Virus record (IMG/VR): IMGVR_UViG_3300046524_000229
Location: 1-64,000 of that record
DNA length: 64,000 bases
Source: a virus
Strand: one strand, 5' to 3'
In this document: piece by piece, positions 45,419 to 53,266 of the stretch
How the letters are laid out: the number at the start of each line of letters is the position of its first letter
Position numbering within the stretch: the first letter of the stretch is position 1
Translations under genes and position numbers: made by a program
Notes under the pieces: generated by a model
What the model saw: only the letters and a program-made list of their open reading frames with translations
The model's database searches: none
Told to the model about the DNA's origin: nothing

Positions 45419-46162
45419 TTACACAACATCGTCGAAATCTCGGATTTCCCAGGCAGTTCGATATACTTCAGCGTAACGTGCTTCCAGGCCAGCTGTGAGT
45501 TCTTGCCTAAAAGTTTCAGACTTCGGATTAAGCGTGGCTGCATATTGAGCCAGCCACACGTTATCTTCGACACCCTCCCAGGTCTTGATATAGAACTCAG
45601 GCGTGCTAACATCCTGTGCTCCATAGATACCTTTCTTATACCCGTTTTTCCACCGAAGTTGATTCAGGCAAACTTTGCCGATGAACAGGGTATAAAACTG
45701 GGGAATGGTCAAACCAAGTTTCCAGATGTTTGCAATGAAGATATCAAGCACATCCGCAAAGTAAACAGGGTCACGTCCTTCCAGATCATACTTAAGAACA
45801 GCTTGAGTGAATGCTTTCAAGCCACGCTTGACCCGATCCACATTCATCGCTCCTTCTACAAAGTCATACTCCTTTTCATCCTGGATTGCATAGTTAATCT
45901 GCTTGATGAAGTCTTCTTCGTAGCCATTAGCCATGATTTCACTAAACATGAAGTGGCCTACATCAACCCATTCAAGCTTGACCTGATCCCAGTCAATCAC
46001 ACGATCAGTAGCACGCCACCATTCCCAGTTCAAATGGTTGAAAGCCTCAGTAGCTTCGGTGAACATTGCATCACAATAGTTCCAGCCTTTCTCTTTCCAT
46101 TCAGGACTGAGTTTGAGGTTGAGTTCGTTTTGTACTTCGAGGAATTTAGCTGCGATAGTCAT
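45419..46162 (-). CDS. All-alpha dUTPase-like (dimeric dUTPase family) protein
   Basis: The protein has 247 residues. The acidic motifs E36-x-x-E39 (FTEATEAFNHLNWEWW) and E64-x-x-D67 (KLEWVDVGHFMFSEI) are those of the dimeric dUTPase/MazG-like fold. The enzyme hydrolyses dUTP to dUMP, keeping uracil out of DNA and feeding dTMP synthesis. It is the first recognisable nucleotide-metabolism gene in this region. Confidence 0.75.
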   Translation of the reverse strand: MTIAAKFLEVQNELNLKLSPEWKEKGWNYCDAMFTEATEAFNHLNWEWWRATDRVIDWDQVKLEWVDVGHFMFSEIMANGYEEDFIKQINYAIQDEKEYDFVEGAMNVDRVKRGLKAFTQAVLKYDLEGRDPVYFADVLDIFIANIWKLGLTIPQFYTLFIGKVCLNQLRWKNGYKKGIYGAQDVSTPEFYIKTWEGVEDNVWLAQYAATLNPKSETFRQELTAGLEARYAEVYRTAWEIRDFDDVV

Positions 46163-46165
46163 TGT

Positions 46166-46798
46166 TTATTTACCGTCTTCAGAAATGTATTGAATTGATT
46201 CTTGGGGCATGCCTTCATCCCACACTACTTTTTTTACGTTGGTAAGAGTTGTTTCTGACAAGCTCTGGTTTTGCGGCAATCCGGCAGTAGGATAAGTTAC
46301 GCAAGTTTTACCAACACAGGTTGTAGTAAAGCTAAGGTCAGGCTGTTTTATACCACCGATCAGAGGTCCAGTCGTATCGTAGACTACGCCTGGCTGATAC
46401 GGAGGATAAGACGGTTGCGGATAAACCGGATACTGCGGTTGTACAGAGATTTTGCCGATTTCCGTCTGGATTTGACTTAGCTCTGAATCGATGTTACTGA
46501 GGAGCTGAAGCACGAAATTCTTTGTAGTAGCGTCGGTTACGATGCTGAGCAACGTTTTATACTCTGCAATCTTTTTCTTTAGCTCAGTAAGGCGTTGTTG
46601 AGCAGTAAGAGAAGGCGCAGAAGGAAACAACGTAGAAGCTACGTTTACGTTTTGAAGAACATCGTTTATAGCGTTGGCGTTAGCTCCGATGCTCATTTTC
46701 GTTTTGTCTGCTTGACTCGTTATTACTCCGGGGAATTTCCCTTTCACAGTGCCGTCTTCTCCGATGCTTAGTCTTCGTTCATTCATTGTATTATCCAT
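46166..46798 (-). CDS. Hypothetical protein
   Basis: The protein has 210 residues. A helical middle (LTELKKKIAEYKTLLSIV) is followed by a Pro/Tyr/Gln-rich linker (about 128-145) and a beta-like C-terminus with two Cys (TTCVGKTCVTY). It is not recognised. It overlaps the upstream gene by 8 bases and lies 3 bp from the dUTPase-like gene. Confidence 0.5.
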   Translation of the reverse strand: MDNTMNERRLSIGEDGTVKGKFPGVITSQADKTKMSIGANANAINDVLQNVNVASTLFPSAPSLTAQQRLTELKKKIAEYKTLLSIVTDATTKNFVLQLLSNIDSELSQIQTEIGKISVQPQYPVYPQPSYPPYQPGVVYDTTGPLIGGIKQPDLSFTTTCVGKTCVTYPTAGLPQNQSLSETTLTNVKKVVWDEGMPQESIQYISEDGK

Positions 46799-47081
46799 AT
46801 TTCTTTTTCAGTTCTTCGTATTTCAAACGCTCTTGGTTTTCTCGAAACGCAGTTTGAGCCTGTTCGGAAGAAAGTCGAAACTGATATTCTTGATCCGTTT
46901 CTTCTCGTGTTTGATACAACCTGACATCGGCATAATAATCCCCGATGCTGATATCTATTACCAGATTAGATCCGTATTTGGATCCAAGCTCTGAAAGATT
47001 TTTAATAACATCTTCCAGCTTGCCTTCCAAATCATAGATACTAAGTTCTTCAAGTTTCGCTTGTACAATTTTCTTAGTCAT
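46791..47081 (-). CDS. Hypothetical protein
   Basis: The protein has 96 residues. An alpha/beta pattern (NLVIDISIGDYYADVRLYQTREETDQEY) is followed by a charged helix. It is coupled to the upstream gene by a 4-base overlap. The function is unknown. Confidence 0.55.
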   Translation of the reverse strand: MTKKIVQAKLEELSIYDLEGKLEDVIKNLSELGSKYGSNLVIDISIGDYYADVRLYQTREETDQEYQFRLSSEQAQTAFRENQERLKYEELKKKYG

Positions 47082-47686
47082 CGCGTCACACTCTCACATT
47101 CACCGAGCAAACCTGCATAAGCTGCGAGGTCCACAAAGTCATCACGGTTATACTTACCATTTCGACTACGCACAATCTTCAATACAATCAAGAACATCCA
47201 CGCATCAGCTTCGCTAAGATCATGCCCAGTAATAGCATTGAACACCTTGGCAATCTGTGCTGCAGTCCGCTCACCGTCCTCCGCATCACGCAAAGCTGCA
47301 CGTTGCTTCATAGCAGTAGATGCTTCTTCGAGGAAACCATGTGCTGATTCACGCTTAGGCTTGGGCTCACGATTCAATTCCCTTAAAAACGCCTGAGTTG
47401 CAATGTCAGGAACTTCAGAAGCAGGATATCCAAGCGGAGCATTGACGCCAGGAATAGGCGAAGGTATACCCTCGAACTTGAAAGAATCACTGCGAGGCTC
47501 ACAGTCATTCACATTAATTTGATCATTACGAATATTCAACTTCGTTTCCATTCTAGTCACTGCCTCTTCAATCTGTTTTTGTTGTTCTGGAGTAAGTACT
47601 GCTTCTGCATGGTCGATCTTATTCATACCCGGCAATCCGTTAGGGAACAGAAGCTTTGCCAATTGTTCTGCTGATAAGCTACTCAT
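47078..47686 (-). CDS. Conserved phage protein (DUF6378-like C-terminus)
   Basis: The protein has 202 residues. The C-terminal segment (AITGHDLSEADAWMFLIVLKIVRSR, then DDFVDLAAYAGLLGE) matches a helical domain seen in many phage proteins and usually listed as DUF6378. The N-terminal part is polar. The function is unknown. Confidence 0.6.
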   Translation of the reverse strand: MSSLSAEQLAKLLFPNGLPGMNKIDHAEAVLTPEQQKQIEEAVTRMETKLNIRNDQINVNDCEPRSDSFKFEGIPSPIPGVNAPLGYPASEVPDIATQAFLRELNREPKPKRESAHGFLEEASTAMKQRAALRDAEDGERTAAQIAKVFNAITGHDLSEADAWMFLIVLKIVRSRNGKYNRDDFVDLAAYAGLLGECESVTR

Positions 47687-47700
47687 TTAAGTCCGCTACT

Positions 47701-47740
47701 AAAAAGATAAAAAGAGATTGTACTACATAGTCAATCTCTT
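47701..47740 (-). terminator. Terminator after the DHH gene
   Basis: On the minus strand AGAGATTG and CAATCTCT pair around a short loop and run into TTTTTATCTTTTTAG. Confidence 0.75.
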
Positions 47741-47751
47741 GCAAACAACGA

Positions 47752-48615
47752 TCACTCGCCTTCGAGAATCGCTTTGATACCACTTATCGTTGTACGACAA
47801 CCGGCTGAGTTAGGATGGCCACCACCACCGTACTTCTTGGCAATTGCACTGACATCAACGCCTGAGCCCTGTTTTGAGCGTAGTGACAGAATCACTGTGT
47901 TGTCATTGAGTACAAACCAACATACACCGACGTCAACGTTCAGCGTTTCATCAGAGTACATCGCATGGCCCATCTCTGACACAAGCTGACCCGTGTTCAG
48001 AAAACCACACTTGTAACCTTCCCAGTTTACAACCTTGACATTACGTGGCACTTGAGCTTCGACCGCTGCCTGATCACGTTCAAGAAGGATTTCACCAGTA
48101 TCCACAAGGTCTTGTAGAACATTCTCATTAGACGCGTATTTGTTCCAAAGAGGCATGTTGCCTTTTAATGTTCCAAGGCCAGCATGAATAAGTTTGCTGT
48201 CATTCCCGAACTTGAACTTCCAAAGATCTCGATCTTGAACATATTGCAATAGCATCGGAACCGAATCATCGGGATGAAAGTAGTTCCATGCAATTACAGC
48301 CCCGCTCCGTTCCATGTCAAACACGACTTCGACCTTGGGATGATTACAGCCCTCCAGAGCCTCTCGTGCGGTCTGATGATGGTCGAGTACCACAACCTTG
48401 CCACAAGCCTCTCCAAGGGCCTCTAATTCAGTCCTAGAGGTACTGTAGTCCAGAAAGAATACTTCAGTTTCTGATCCACGTTCAAAATCAGGCAAAGGCT
48501 TACCGTACTGACAGGCTAAATAAATAGCCTTATCCCCGAACTTTTTCCATGCTGCATATTTGCTGCCGGTACCATCCATGCAGTCTTTGTGATAGAGAAT
48601 TACTGTGTTTGTCAT
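47752..48615 (-). CDS. DHH-family phosphoesterase
   Basis: The protein has 287 residues. The N-terminal motif LYHKDCMDGTGS and VVVLDHHQTA (about 93-102) provide the DHH metal site. The C-terminal DHHA1 motif GGGGHPNSAG (about 265-274) completes the active site. The family includes oligoribonuclease-like and cyclic-dinucleotide phosphodiesterases, and the sequence does not decide the substrate. Breakdown of short RNA or of a cyclic nucleotide signal are both possible. Confidence 0.85.
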   Translation of the reverse strand: MTNTVILYHKDCMDGTGSKYAAWKKFGDKAIYLACQYGKPLPDFERGSETEVFFLDYSTSRTELEALGEACGKVVVLDHHQTAREALEGCNHPKVEVVFDMERSGAVIAWNYFHPDDSVPMLLQYVQDRDLWKFKFGNDSKLIHAGLGTLKGNMPLWNKYASNENVLQDLVDTGEILLERDQAAVEAQVPRNVKVVNWEGYKCGFLNTGQLVSEMGHAMYSDETLNVDVGVCWFVLNDNTVILSLRSKQGSGVDVSAIAKKYGGGGHPNSAGCRTTISGIKAILEGE

Positions 48616-49394
48616 ATCGAAACATGGTCCGAGTCTGAGGCGATAACTTCGCCGTTATAGGAAACTTCAATTTCTACTTCAACTTCGCCGTCACTGTGAT
48701 CGATAGAAATGCGAATGTCGAGATTTCGCAAGGCTTCAGCCAGGATGTTTTTAACCATGTCAGCAGTTACCGGAGGGTTATGCTGATCCATTTGAATCGT
48801 TGTTTGATTCGGGCTTACTTGCCAGGTACCTCCAAGCCCCGGCGTCATCGTGACGTAAGGTGTATTGTTTATTGACATATGATCCGTTACCCATTGAGTA
48901 GCCGAAGTCTGGTTTAGGACATACTCATTTTGAAGTCGCTCTGCCTCTTGTCTTAGGGCTGGAACATCTCCCGGATCCCAGTTGAACTGGTAAGTACCGG
49001 TGTTAGCCATTCCTGAGTTAAATGTAATTGGAGGATCTTCTCTGCCTTGAGCCCTTCGTCTTTGTGCTTCCTGCTCTCTTAGGCGATCTGCCTGTCTTTG
49101 GTTCCACTGTGCCATATCTCTTTCTAACTCTCTTATGTATTCTCTAGCTATTCCTGAGATAGCCCCTTGATTCAAGTAGAACGTATCAAGAGACACCTGA
49201 ACTACTCTATGGGACCTTTCCCCATAAGGAGGCTGAACTACGATTTCTATCTCTTCCGCAAACACTGAGGCATGAGAAGGCCTGCGGATTACCGAGCTGA
49301 GAGTCCAGCCGTATTGAACACACAGTTCATAAGATCTAGCCTGTACCTCTGCTAGTAGTTGATCAATTGCAATATTTGGGTTTGATATAGCCAT
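48612..49394 (-). CDS. Hypothetical protein
   Basis: I chose the ATG at 49394 because the promoter at 49421-49428 lies downstream of the longer in-frame start. The protein has about 260 residues. A long charged helix (MAQWNQRQADRLREQEAQRR) sits in the middle, and the C-terminal strands (IRISIDHSDGEVEVEIEVSYNGEVI) look like a beta domain. It is not recognised. It overlaps the DHH gene by 4 bases. Confidence 0.55.
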   Translation of the reverse strand: MAISNPNIAIDQLLAEVQARSYELCVQYGWTLSSVIRRPSHASVFAEEIEIVVQPPYGERSHRVVQVSLDTFYLNQGAISGIAREYIRELERDMAQWNQRQADRLREQEAQRRRAQGREDPPITFNSGMANTGTYQFNWDPGDVPALRQEAERLQNEYVLNQTSATQWVTDHMSINNTPYVTMTPGLGGTWQVSPNQTTIQMDQHNPPVTADMVKNILAEALRNLDIRISIDHSDGEVEVEIEVSYNGEVIASDSDHVSI

Positions 49395-49420
49395 AAACGG
49401 CCTCTGTCTGTACGTCAGCC

Positions 49421-49445
49421 TTATACCAACAATGCCAGAAAAACT
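49421..49445 (-). promoter_or_regulatory. Minus-strand promoter next to the palindrome
   Basis: The minus strand reads TTGGTATAAGG. It lies at the edge of the inverted-repeat locus and fixes the start of the 260-residue gene. Confidence 0.5.
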
Positions 49446-49955
49446 GGACAAACACAAAAACCCGCAAAGCCTTACCCAGCTTGGCTTTCAGAGCTTCGTG
49501 TCCAATTTGTCCAAAAAATAAAATGAAACTGGACAACCGCAAACCTATGTCCAGCTTGGGTTTCAGAGGATTTGTCCAATTGTCCAGAAAAAATTTTCAA
49601 CCATACCTCACTTTCTAATTGAGTCACACATCTTTTTACAAAACCCACAATACCTCTCTTATATATAAATATATTTTTTAAAAAGTTCAAATATTATATA
49701 TATATAAGACCCCCGGATTCCTAGACACTGAGGGTAAACCCTATGTTTTTATTTTCTAGTAAATTTATTGTGAAAAAGGAAGTGAGGTATGGTTGAGAAA
49801 AAAAACTGGACAATTGGACAAATCGTCTAGAACTCAAGCCCGATAAGGCTTTGCGGCTGTCCAATAGTGCAAAGTGAAATTGGACAAATTGGACACGTAG
49901 CCAGCAAACCCAATACCAGTAAGGCTTTCAGAGATTTGGGATTTGTCCAGTTTTT
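49435..49955. repeat. Right inverted-repeat copy within a ~520-bp near-palindrome
   Basis: Bases 49435-49824 are the reverse complement of the left copy at 1-393. Here the flanking blocks occur on both sides of the AT-rich core (about 49600-49790), so the locus is nearly symmetric about 49695. GGACAA-type sites occur as pairs at 49500-49515, 49568-49585, 49806-49823 and 49877-49891, with single ones further out. The locus lies between a terminator (49963) and a promoter (49421), so it is probably not transcribed. There is no reading frame. Confidence 0.9.
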
Positions 49956-49962
49956 TCAAAGC

Positions 49963-49989
49963 TAAAAAAAGCCGAGTCGAAACCCGGCC
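49963..49989 (-). terminator. Terminator after the small coiled-coil gene
   Basis: On the minus strand GCCGGGT pairs with ACTCGGC and is followed by TTTTTTTAG. Confidence 0.75.
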
Positions 49990-49995
49990 TTTTGA

Positions 49996-50235
49996 CTAGC
50001 GAACCATGACCTTCATGAGCAACGCTTCCATTTCCTTCCTGGAAGAGTCTTGAAGTTCAAGTTGCTTTGAGAAGTTCTTTTGCAAACTTTCGGATGCTGC
50101 CTCGACAGACTTCTCAAGGTCTTTCATGCCAAGCTCAAGCAGCTCTAACTGCTGAGTCACCGTAAGAGCCTTCAGATACTCTTGAAACTCTTCTCTGCTC
50201 AATTTCTTGAGCGATTCGTAATCTTCTTCTCTCAC
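49996..50235 (-). CDS. Small coiled-coil protein
   Basis: This 79-residue, charged protein is almost entirely helical with heptad-like Leu spacing (LELLELGMKDLEKSVEAASESL). It follows the Ro60 gene by 12 bp, so it is co-transcribed with it. The function is unknown. A partner of Ro60 is only a positional idea. Confidence 0.55.
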   Translation of the reverse strand: MREEDYESLKKLSREEFQEYLKALTVTQQLELLELGMKDLEKSVEAASESLQKNFSKQLELQDSSRKEMEALLMKVMVR

Positions 50236-50247
50236 GTTGACTCCTTG

Positions 50248-51870
50248 TTAGATACGTCCAGCTATAAATTCAGACATGAAACGCGGCGTCTGCGTATCGA
50301 AGCCCACAACATCAAGCATGTTCGGATCCTTGGGATCTGCGATGCTGAAGTCATTGACTGCCATACCGACTACGATCAGCTTTGCATCAGGCTTGTTCAT
50401 GCCTTGGCGATACTTTTGCATGGCTTGGAACGGATGCTGTCTACCAGCATACGTCTCGTTGTCCGTATAGATACAGAACGCATCCACGTTCCAACGGTGT
50501 GCAAGCGCATGTTCAGCAGGCAAAGCACAGTTCGTAGAACCGAAGTTCCAGTCATGCGCCTTGGTGGTAGCCGATTCAAGCGTATCGTGCTTCGTGATGT
50601 TCAGCGGCTTGAACGTCTTAGCGAAGCCCAACACTTCAGTCCAAGGTTCCGTACGAGCCGAAACCATAGCCATCAGTGCAGCACCTTCACAACACGTCAA
50701 CTGCGGAACACCCGGAATAGCCGAACCCATTGAACCTGACACGTCAAGCGCCAGAACAATATTCTTACCAGACGGTTCCACCGCGTCGAACGAAAGGTAG
50801 AACGCCGCTTCAAGCGTATCCTTGACGGTATTATCCGGGGTCCAAACCAGCGAACCCTTATCGCCCTTGCCTTGAGAGTAGATCTTCTTAGCAACGATAA
50901 TCGACATCGGATGCAGACGTTCCTTACGAAGCTGTTCCACATCCAGAAGCTTGGTCGTGACCAGCTTACTCGTTTCCGAGAAAGGCTTGATCAGTCCAAC
51001 AGCCGTCAGCTTGTTCAGGTTACGAACCAATGCATTCAGGCCCATATGCGGAACGAGTGCTTCCCAAATCTTCGGGTCATTCTTTTGCTCATTAGGGATC
51101 ATTTCATGCGTCAGCTTGTGATCCTGAATCAGGTTGACAAGTGCGCTGCCGCTAGCAGTCTTGGCTTCTTCAACTGCAATCAGAAGCTCAGGAACCTGGT
51201 CACCCAGAGCAAGTGCTTCCGGACCCTTCACGATGTACTTGTAAAGGTTTTGACGAACCGTGTCTTCACCAGGCTTCACATGCGACAGACGCATAACGTC
51301 CTTGTGCGACCAACCATCACGTTGCTTGTACTTCACAACCTGATAGGCGAGATTCGTCACAGTCTTGTCCGCATACCACTTCTGTGCAACGTTCTTAAGC
51401 GAACGACCCCAACCTCTAAGTCCATTCGCAAATGCAACGAAGTGCAGGAAGTGCGTGCCAGTACGAGCCACGAGGTTCACTTTGTCCTTGGCATACAGTT
51501 TCGTAGCCACGTCACCGTGAGTGAAGACCAACGCCATAGCAAGCAACGCGTAGTCATTGTTCTTGGCACGACCAGCCTGGCTGATCTCAACGATACGGTC
51601 GACCACAACCTTACCATTCGTTTGGATCAACTTGACGATATCGTCGACCTTGGCCTTGGTGATATCTTTCTCGGACTGATAGAACGTACCACCGCTCGTA
51701 CCGATGATCAGGAAACGATCGAGCTTCTGCAGAGGCGTTACCTCAAACACAAAGCCGCCAGCGTTGTTCTTTACTTGAGCGACAGAAGCATTACCAGCCG
51801 GTTTGGTCTGAACCGTAGTCTTTGCTTGAGTGCGGGTGTTGGTATTGTTAGAGAGGGAATTGAAAGACAT
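50248..51870 (-). CDS. rsr: Ro60/Rsr-like RNA-binding protein (TROVE + vWA)
   Basis: The protein has 540 residues. After a ~35-residue polar N-terminus, a TROVE domain of helical repeats runs from about 40 to 360 and contains the family signature YKQRDGWSHKDVMRLSH (181-197). A von Willebrand A domain follows (about 368-540) with an intact MIDAS: DVSGS at 376-380, then Thr in FGSTN and Asp in IYTDN. Ro60 proteins form a ring that binds misfolded RNA in the central hole and Y RNA on the outside. In bacteria Y RNAs link Rsr to exoribonucleases. The genomic neighbour here is an array of Y-RNA-like units just upstream. Confidence 0.93.
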   Translation of the reverse strand: MSFNSLSNNTNTRTQAKTTVQTKPAGNASVAQVKNNAGGFVFEVTPLQKLDRFLIIGTSGGTFYQSEKDITKAKVDDIVKLIQTNGKVVVDRIVEISQAGRAKNNDYALLAMALVFTHGDVATKLYAKDKVNLVARTGTHFLHFVAFANGLRGWGRSLKNVAQKWYADKTVTNLAYQVVKYKQRDGWSHKDVMRLSHVKPGEDTVRQNLYKYIVKGPEALALGDQVPELLIAVEEAKTASGSALVNLIQDHKLTHEMIPNEQKNDPKIWEALVPHMGLNALVRNLNKLTAVGLIKPFSETSKLVTTKLLDVEQLRKERLHPMSIIVAKKIYSQGKGDKGSLVWTPDNTVKDTLEAAFYLSFDAVEPSGKNIVLALDVSGSMGSAIPGVPQLTCCEGAALMAMVSARTEPWTEVLGFAKTFKPLNITKHDTLESATTKAHDWNFGSTNCALPAEHALAHRWNVDAFCIYTDNETYAGRQHPFQAMQKYRQGMNKPDAKLIVVGMAVNDFSIADPKDPNMLDVVGFDTQTPRFMSEFIAGRI

Positions 51871-51904
51871 GTTAAGGCTCCTTGAGGAACAAAGTTTAAC
51901 TGAC

Positions 51905-51943
51905 TAAAAAAAGAAGGTCTGAAAGCCGAAGCTAACAGACCTT
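51905..51943 (-). terminator. Terminator between the structured RNA and Ro60
   Basis: On the minus strand AGGTCTG pairs with CAGACCT and is followed by TCTTTTTTTAG. It ends transcripts coming from the RNA region and would make Ro60 expression depend on read-through or on an unseen start. Confidence 0.8.
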
Positions 51944-51949
51944 TGGACT

Positions 51950-52290
51950 TACCTCATGTGGTGTTAAGAAGAACCATGCTGCAGCTCTTCCCCGGGGTAC
52001 GACGGGTACCCCCAGCTCGTGCTCCTGGAGCACATCCCAGTCAGCGAAGCTGAACCGATATCTGACAGAGTTACTCTATCATCGTTTCATTGAAACAAAA
52101 TACGTAAGTCTTGGTGTTGCGGGGTTATGACCTAACCTCATTGCCCGTTCTGGGGCAGATCTCCTCATCGCCTCCGGGTAGTGCAGCGTAGGTCGTGTAG
52201 TGCGAAGCACGTAACGAACGTAGCGGAACGGACCGGTGGCAGATTTAACCAGGAAGTTGCTCCCTGACTACCAACATACTACTTGGTTAC
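51950..52290 (-). ncRNA. Hairpin-dense structured RNA candidate upstream of Ro60
   Basis: There is no coding frame, but the minus strand contains a series of short strong hairpins. Examples are GGGGTAC/GTACCCC, GTGCTCC/GGAGCAC, TCAGC/GCTGA, AGAGT/ACTCT, GTTTC/GAAAC, TGCCC/GGGCA, GTGC/GCAC and GGTTA/TAACC. The stretch ends at a terminator, as an independent RNA would. I cannot match it to a known class. Large ornate phage RNAs that occur near tRNA clusters are one possibility, and an additional Ro60 ligand is another. Confidence 0.45.
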
Positions 52291-52300
52291 ATACGAAAGG

Positions 52301-52732
52301 TCATTTTTTACTGCGTCTGTATCTTTTTACACAATCTTTACATTGACTGTCTATCCCACTATGTCGGGTTCTGTTTTTCCAAAATTCAGAAATTGGTTTA
52401 AACGTTTTACACGAGAAACATTCTTGTTTACCATCTACTATATTTTTTCGAGTACTCTCGTAGAATTCTTTTCTAGGTTTATTACATTTGAGATGTGAAA
52501 ATGCAATGTTGTCTATATCCCAGAATAATTCAGAACCTACATCTAACCAATCTTTTTTATGCTCAATGCTAAGTTCATTTTCTGTTTCAATATCTTTTGA
52601 GCATTTAAAACATATATTTTCTCGGTGTCTGACTAATAGAGAAAACATTACTTTTTTTTTGAGCTTATTTGTGGCGGTACCAAACGGCATACCTAACTGT
52701 TGTGATTTTTTAGAATTTGAATTAGTTGACAT
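52301..52732 (-). CDS. HNH endonuclease inserted in the RNA cluster
   Basis: I chose the ATG at 52732, which gives about 143 residues. Two Cys pairs (CFKC and CFSC), an HNH-like core (LSIEHKKDWLDVG, then DIDNIAFSHLKCNKPR) and a second zinc-binding stretch (CKDC) are visible. Coding is AT-rich. It sits between two RNA elements on the same strand, which is typical of a homing endonuclease that targets conserved RNA-coding DNA. Confidence 0.8.
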   Translation of the reverse strand: MSTNSNSKKSQQLGMPFGTATNKLKKKVMFSLLVRHRENICFKCSKDIETENELSIEHKKDWLDVGSELFWDIDNIAFSHLKCNKPRKEFYESTRKNIVDGKQECFSCKTFKPISEFWKNRTRHSGIDSQCKDCVKRYRRSKK

Positions 52733-52759
52733 GCTAAATACTAGCAATGTATAAAACTG

Positions 52760-52826
52760 AAGTGAGCAAATGAAATTGATCTGGAGGAAATCTTAAAAGG
52801 ATAATCCAAATCTGAACGGCTCACAA
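52760..52826 (-). ncRNA. Y-RNA-like unit 7 (minus-strand order)
   Basis: The 5' strand GTGAG then CCG (plus 52817-52824) pairs with 3' TTTG then CTCAC (plus 52762-52670-type order, exactly 52762-52770). This gives the stem, bulged C and CG/UUG site of Ro60-binding Y RNA. An inner stem GATTTGGA/TCCAGATC (52805-52812 with 52778-52785) closes a terminal loop with ATTATCC. It is the last unit before the HNH gene. Confidence 0.7.
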
Positions 52827-52833
52827 ACTTGAA

Positions 52834-52983
52834 GCTGAACAAAGAGTGTACTGCGCGTTTTACGCGTTATACCAGTTTAACTACAGCACAACCAAGAACA
52901 CAGAATGCTCTTAATTGTGCCGTCAGGATTCGAACCTGAAATACGTCCTGATAATGGAGATAACACAATACTAGCGGTTCAGC
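52834..52983 (-). ncRNA. Y-RNA-like unit 6 with tRNA-like module
   Basis: The outer stem GCTGAA (plus 52978-52983) pairs with TTCAGC (52834-52839), flanked by CCG (52975-52977) and TTTG (52840-52843). Inside is a T-arm, TCAGG-loop-CCTGA with loop TTCGAAT (52923-52939), next to an acceptor-like stem (52962-52969 with 52914-52921). No D-arm or usable anticodon arm is present. This fits the tRNA-mimic domain of bacterial YrlA-type Y RNAs better than a tRNA gene. Confidence 0.7.
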
Positions 52984-52993
52984 ATAAACGGAA

Positions 52994-53083
52994 GACGAAC
53001 AAGAGGTGCAAGGGAGATGGTCTTTCGACCTAACAGTTTTCACCAATTGAAGTTTGTAGATAACCCTACGCTTTCGGTTCGTC
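52994..53083 (-). ncRNA. Y-RNA-like unit 5
   Basis: GACGAA then CCGAA (plus 53073-53083) pairs with CTTG then TTCGTC (52994-53003). The inner stem GCGTAGGG/CCCTTGC (53064-53071 with 53008-53014) has one bulge. A GGTC-GAAA-GACC tetraloop hairpin lies at 53019-53030. The conserved GGTTATC motif follows the inner stem. Confidence 0.75.
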
Positions 53084-53095
53084 GTGAAACTTGAT

Positions 53096-53257
53096 ACGAG
53101 CAAGGATTGTCAAGGAGATGCAGGCTTCACCCGCGATAGCTTTAGCTCAAGCAGAGTACAACGGTGTTAGACCTAGGTACTATTCCGTTTCCGGAAACTG
53201 CGTAGTACGCTTTATTCTAACTTTGGCTTAGTAGATAACCTTGAACATTCGGCTCGT
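53096..53257 (-). ncRNA. Y-RNA-like unit 4
   Basis: ACGAG then CCGAATG (plus 53246-53257) pairs with CCTTG then CTCGT (53096-53105). The inner stem TGTTCAAGG/CCTTGACA (53239-53247 with 53108-53115) has a bulged T and is followed by GGTTATCTA. A long hairpin (53166-53221) with arms GTTAGA, GTACTA and GTTTCC and their complements projects from the distal part. Confidence 0.78.
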
Positions 53258-53266
53258 GAAACTGAT

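Noticed and set aside
45503-46198. Open frame opposite the dUTPase-like gene
   Set aside because: It is a shadow of a recognisable gene with low-complexity, unusual composition.
49435-49955. CRISPR array suggested by recurring GGACAA and AAGGCTTTGCGG blocks
   Set aside because: The blocks vary in spacing and orientation and form a palindrome. There are no equal spacers or cas genes.
50872-51885. Long open frame on the plus strand opposite the Ro60 gene
   Set aside because: It mirrors a gene with clear family motifs, and its own product has no recognisable domain and a composition typical of an antisense shadow.
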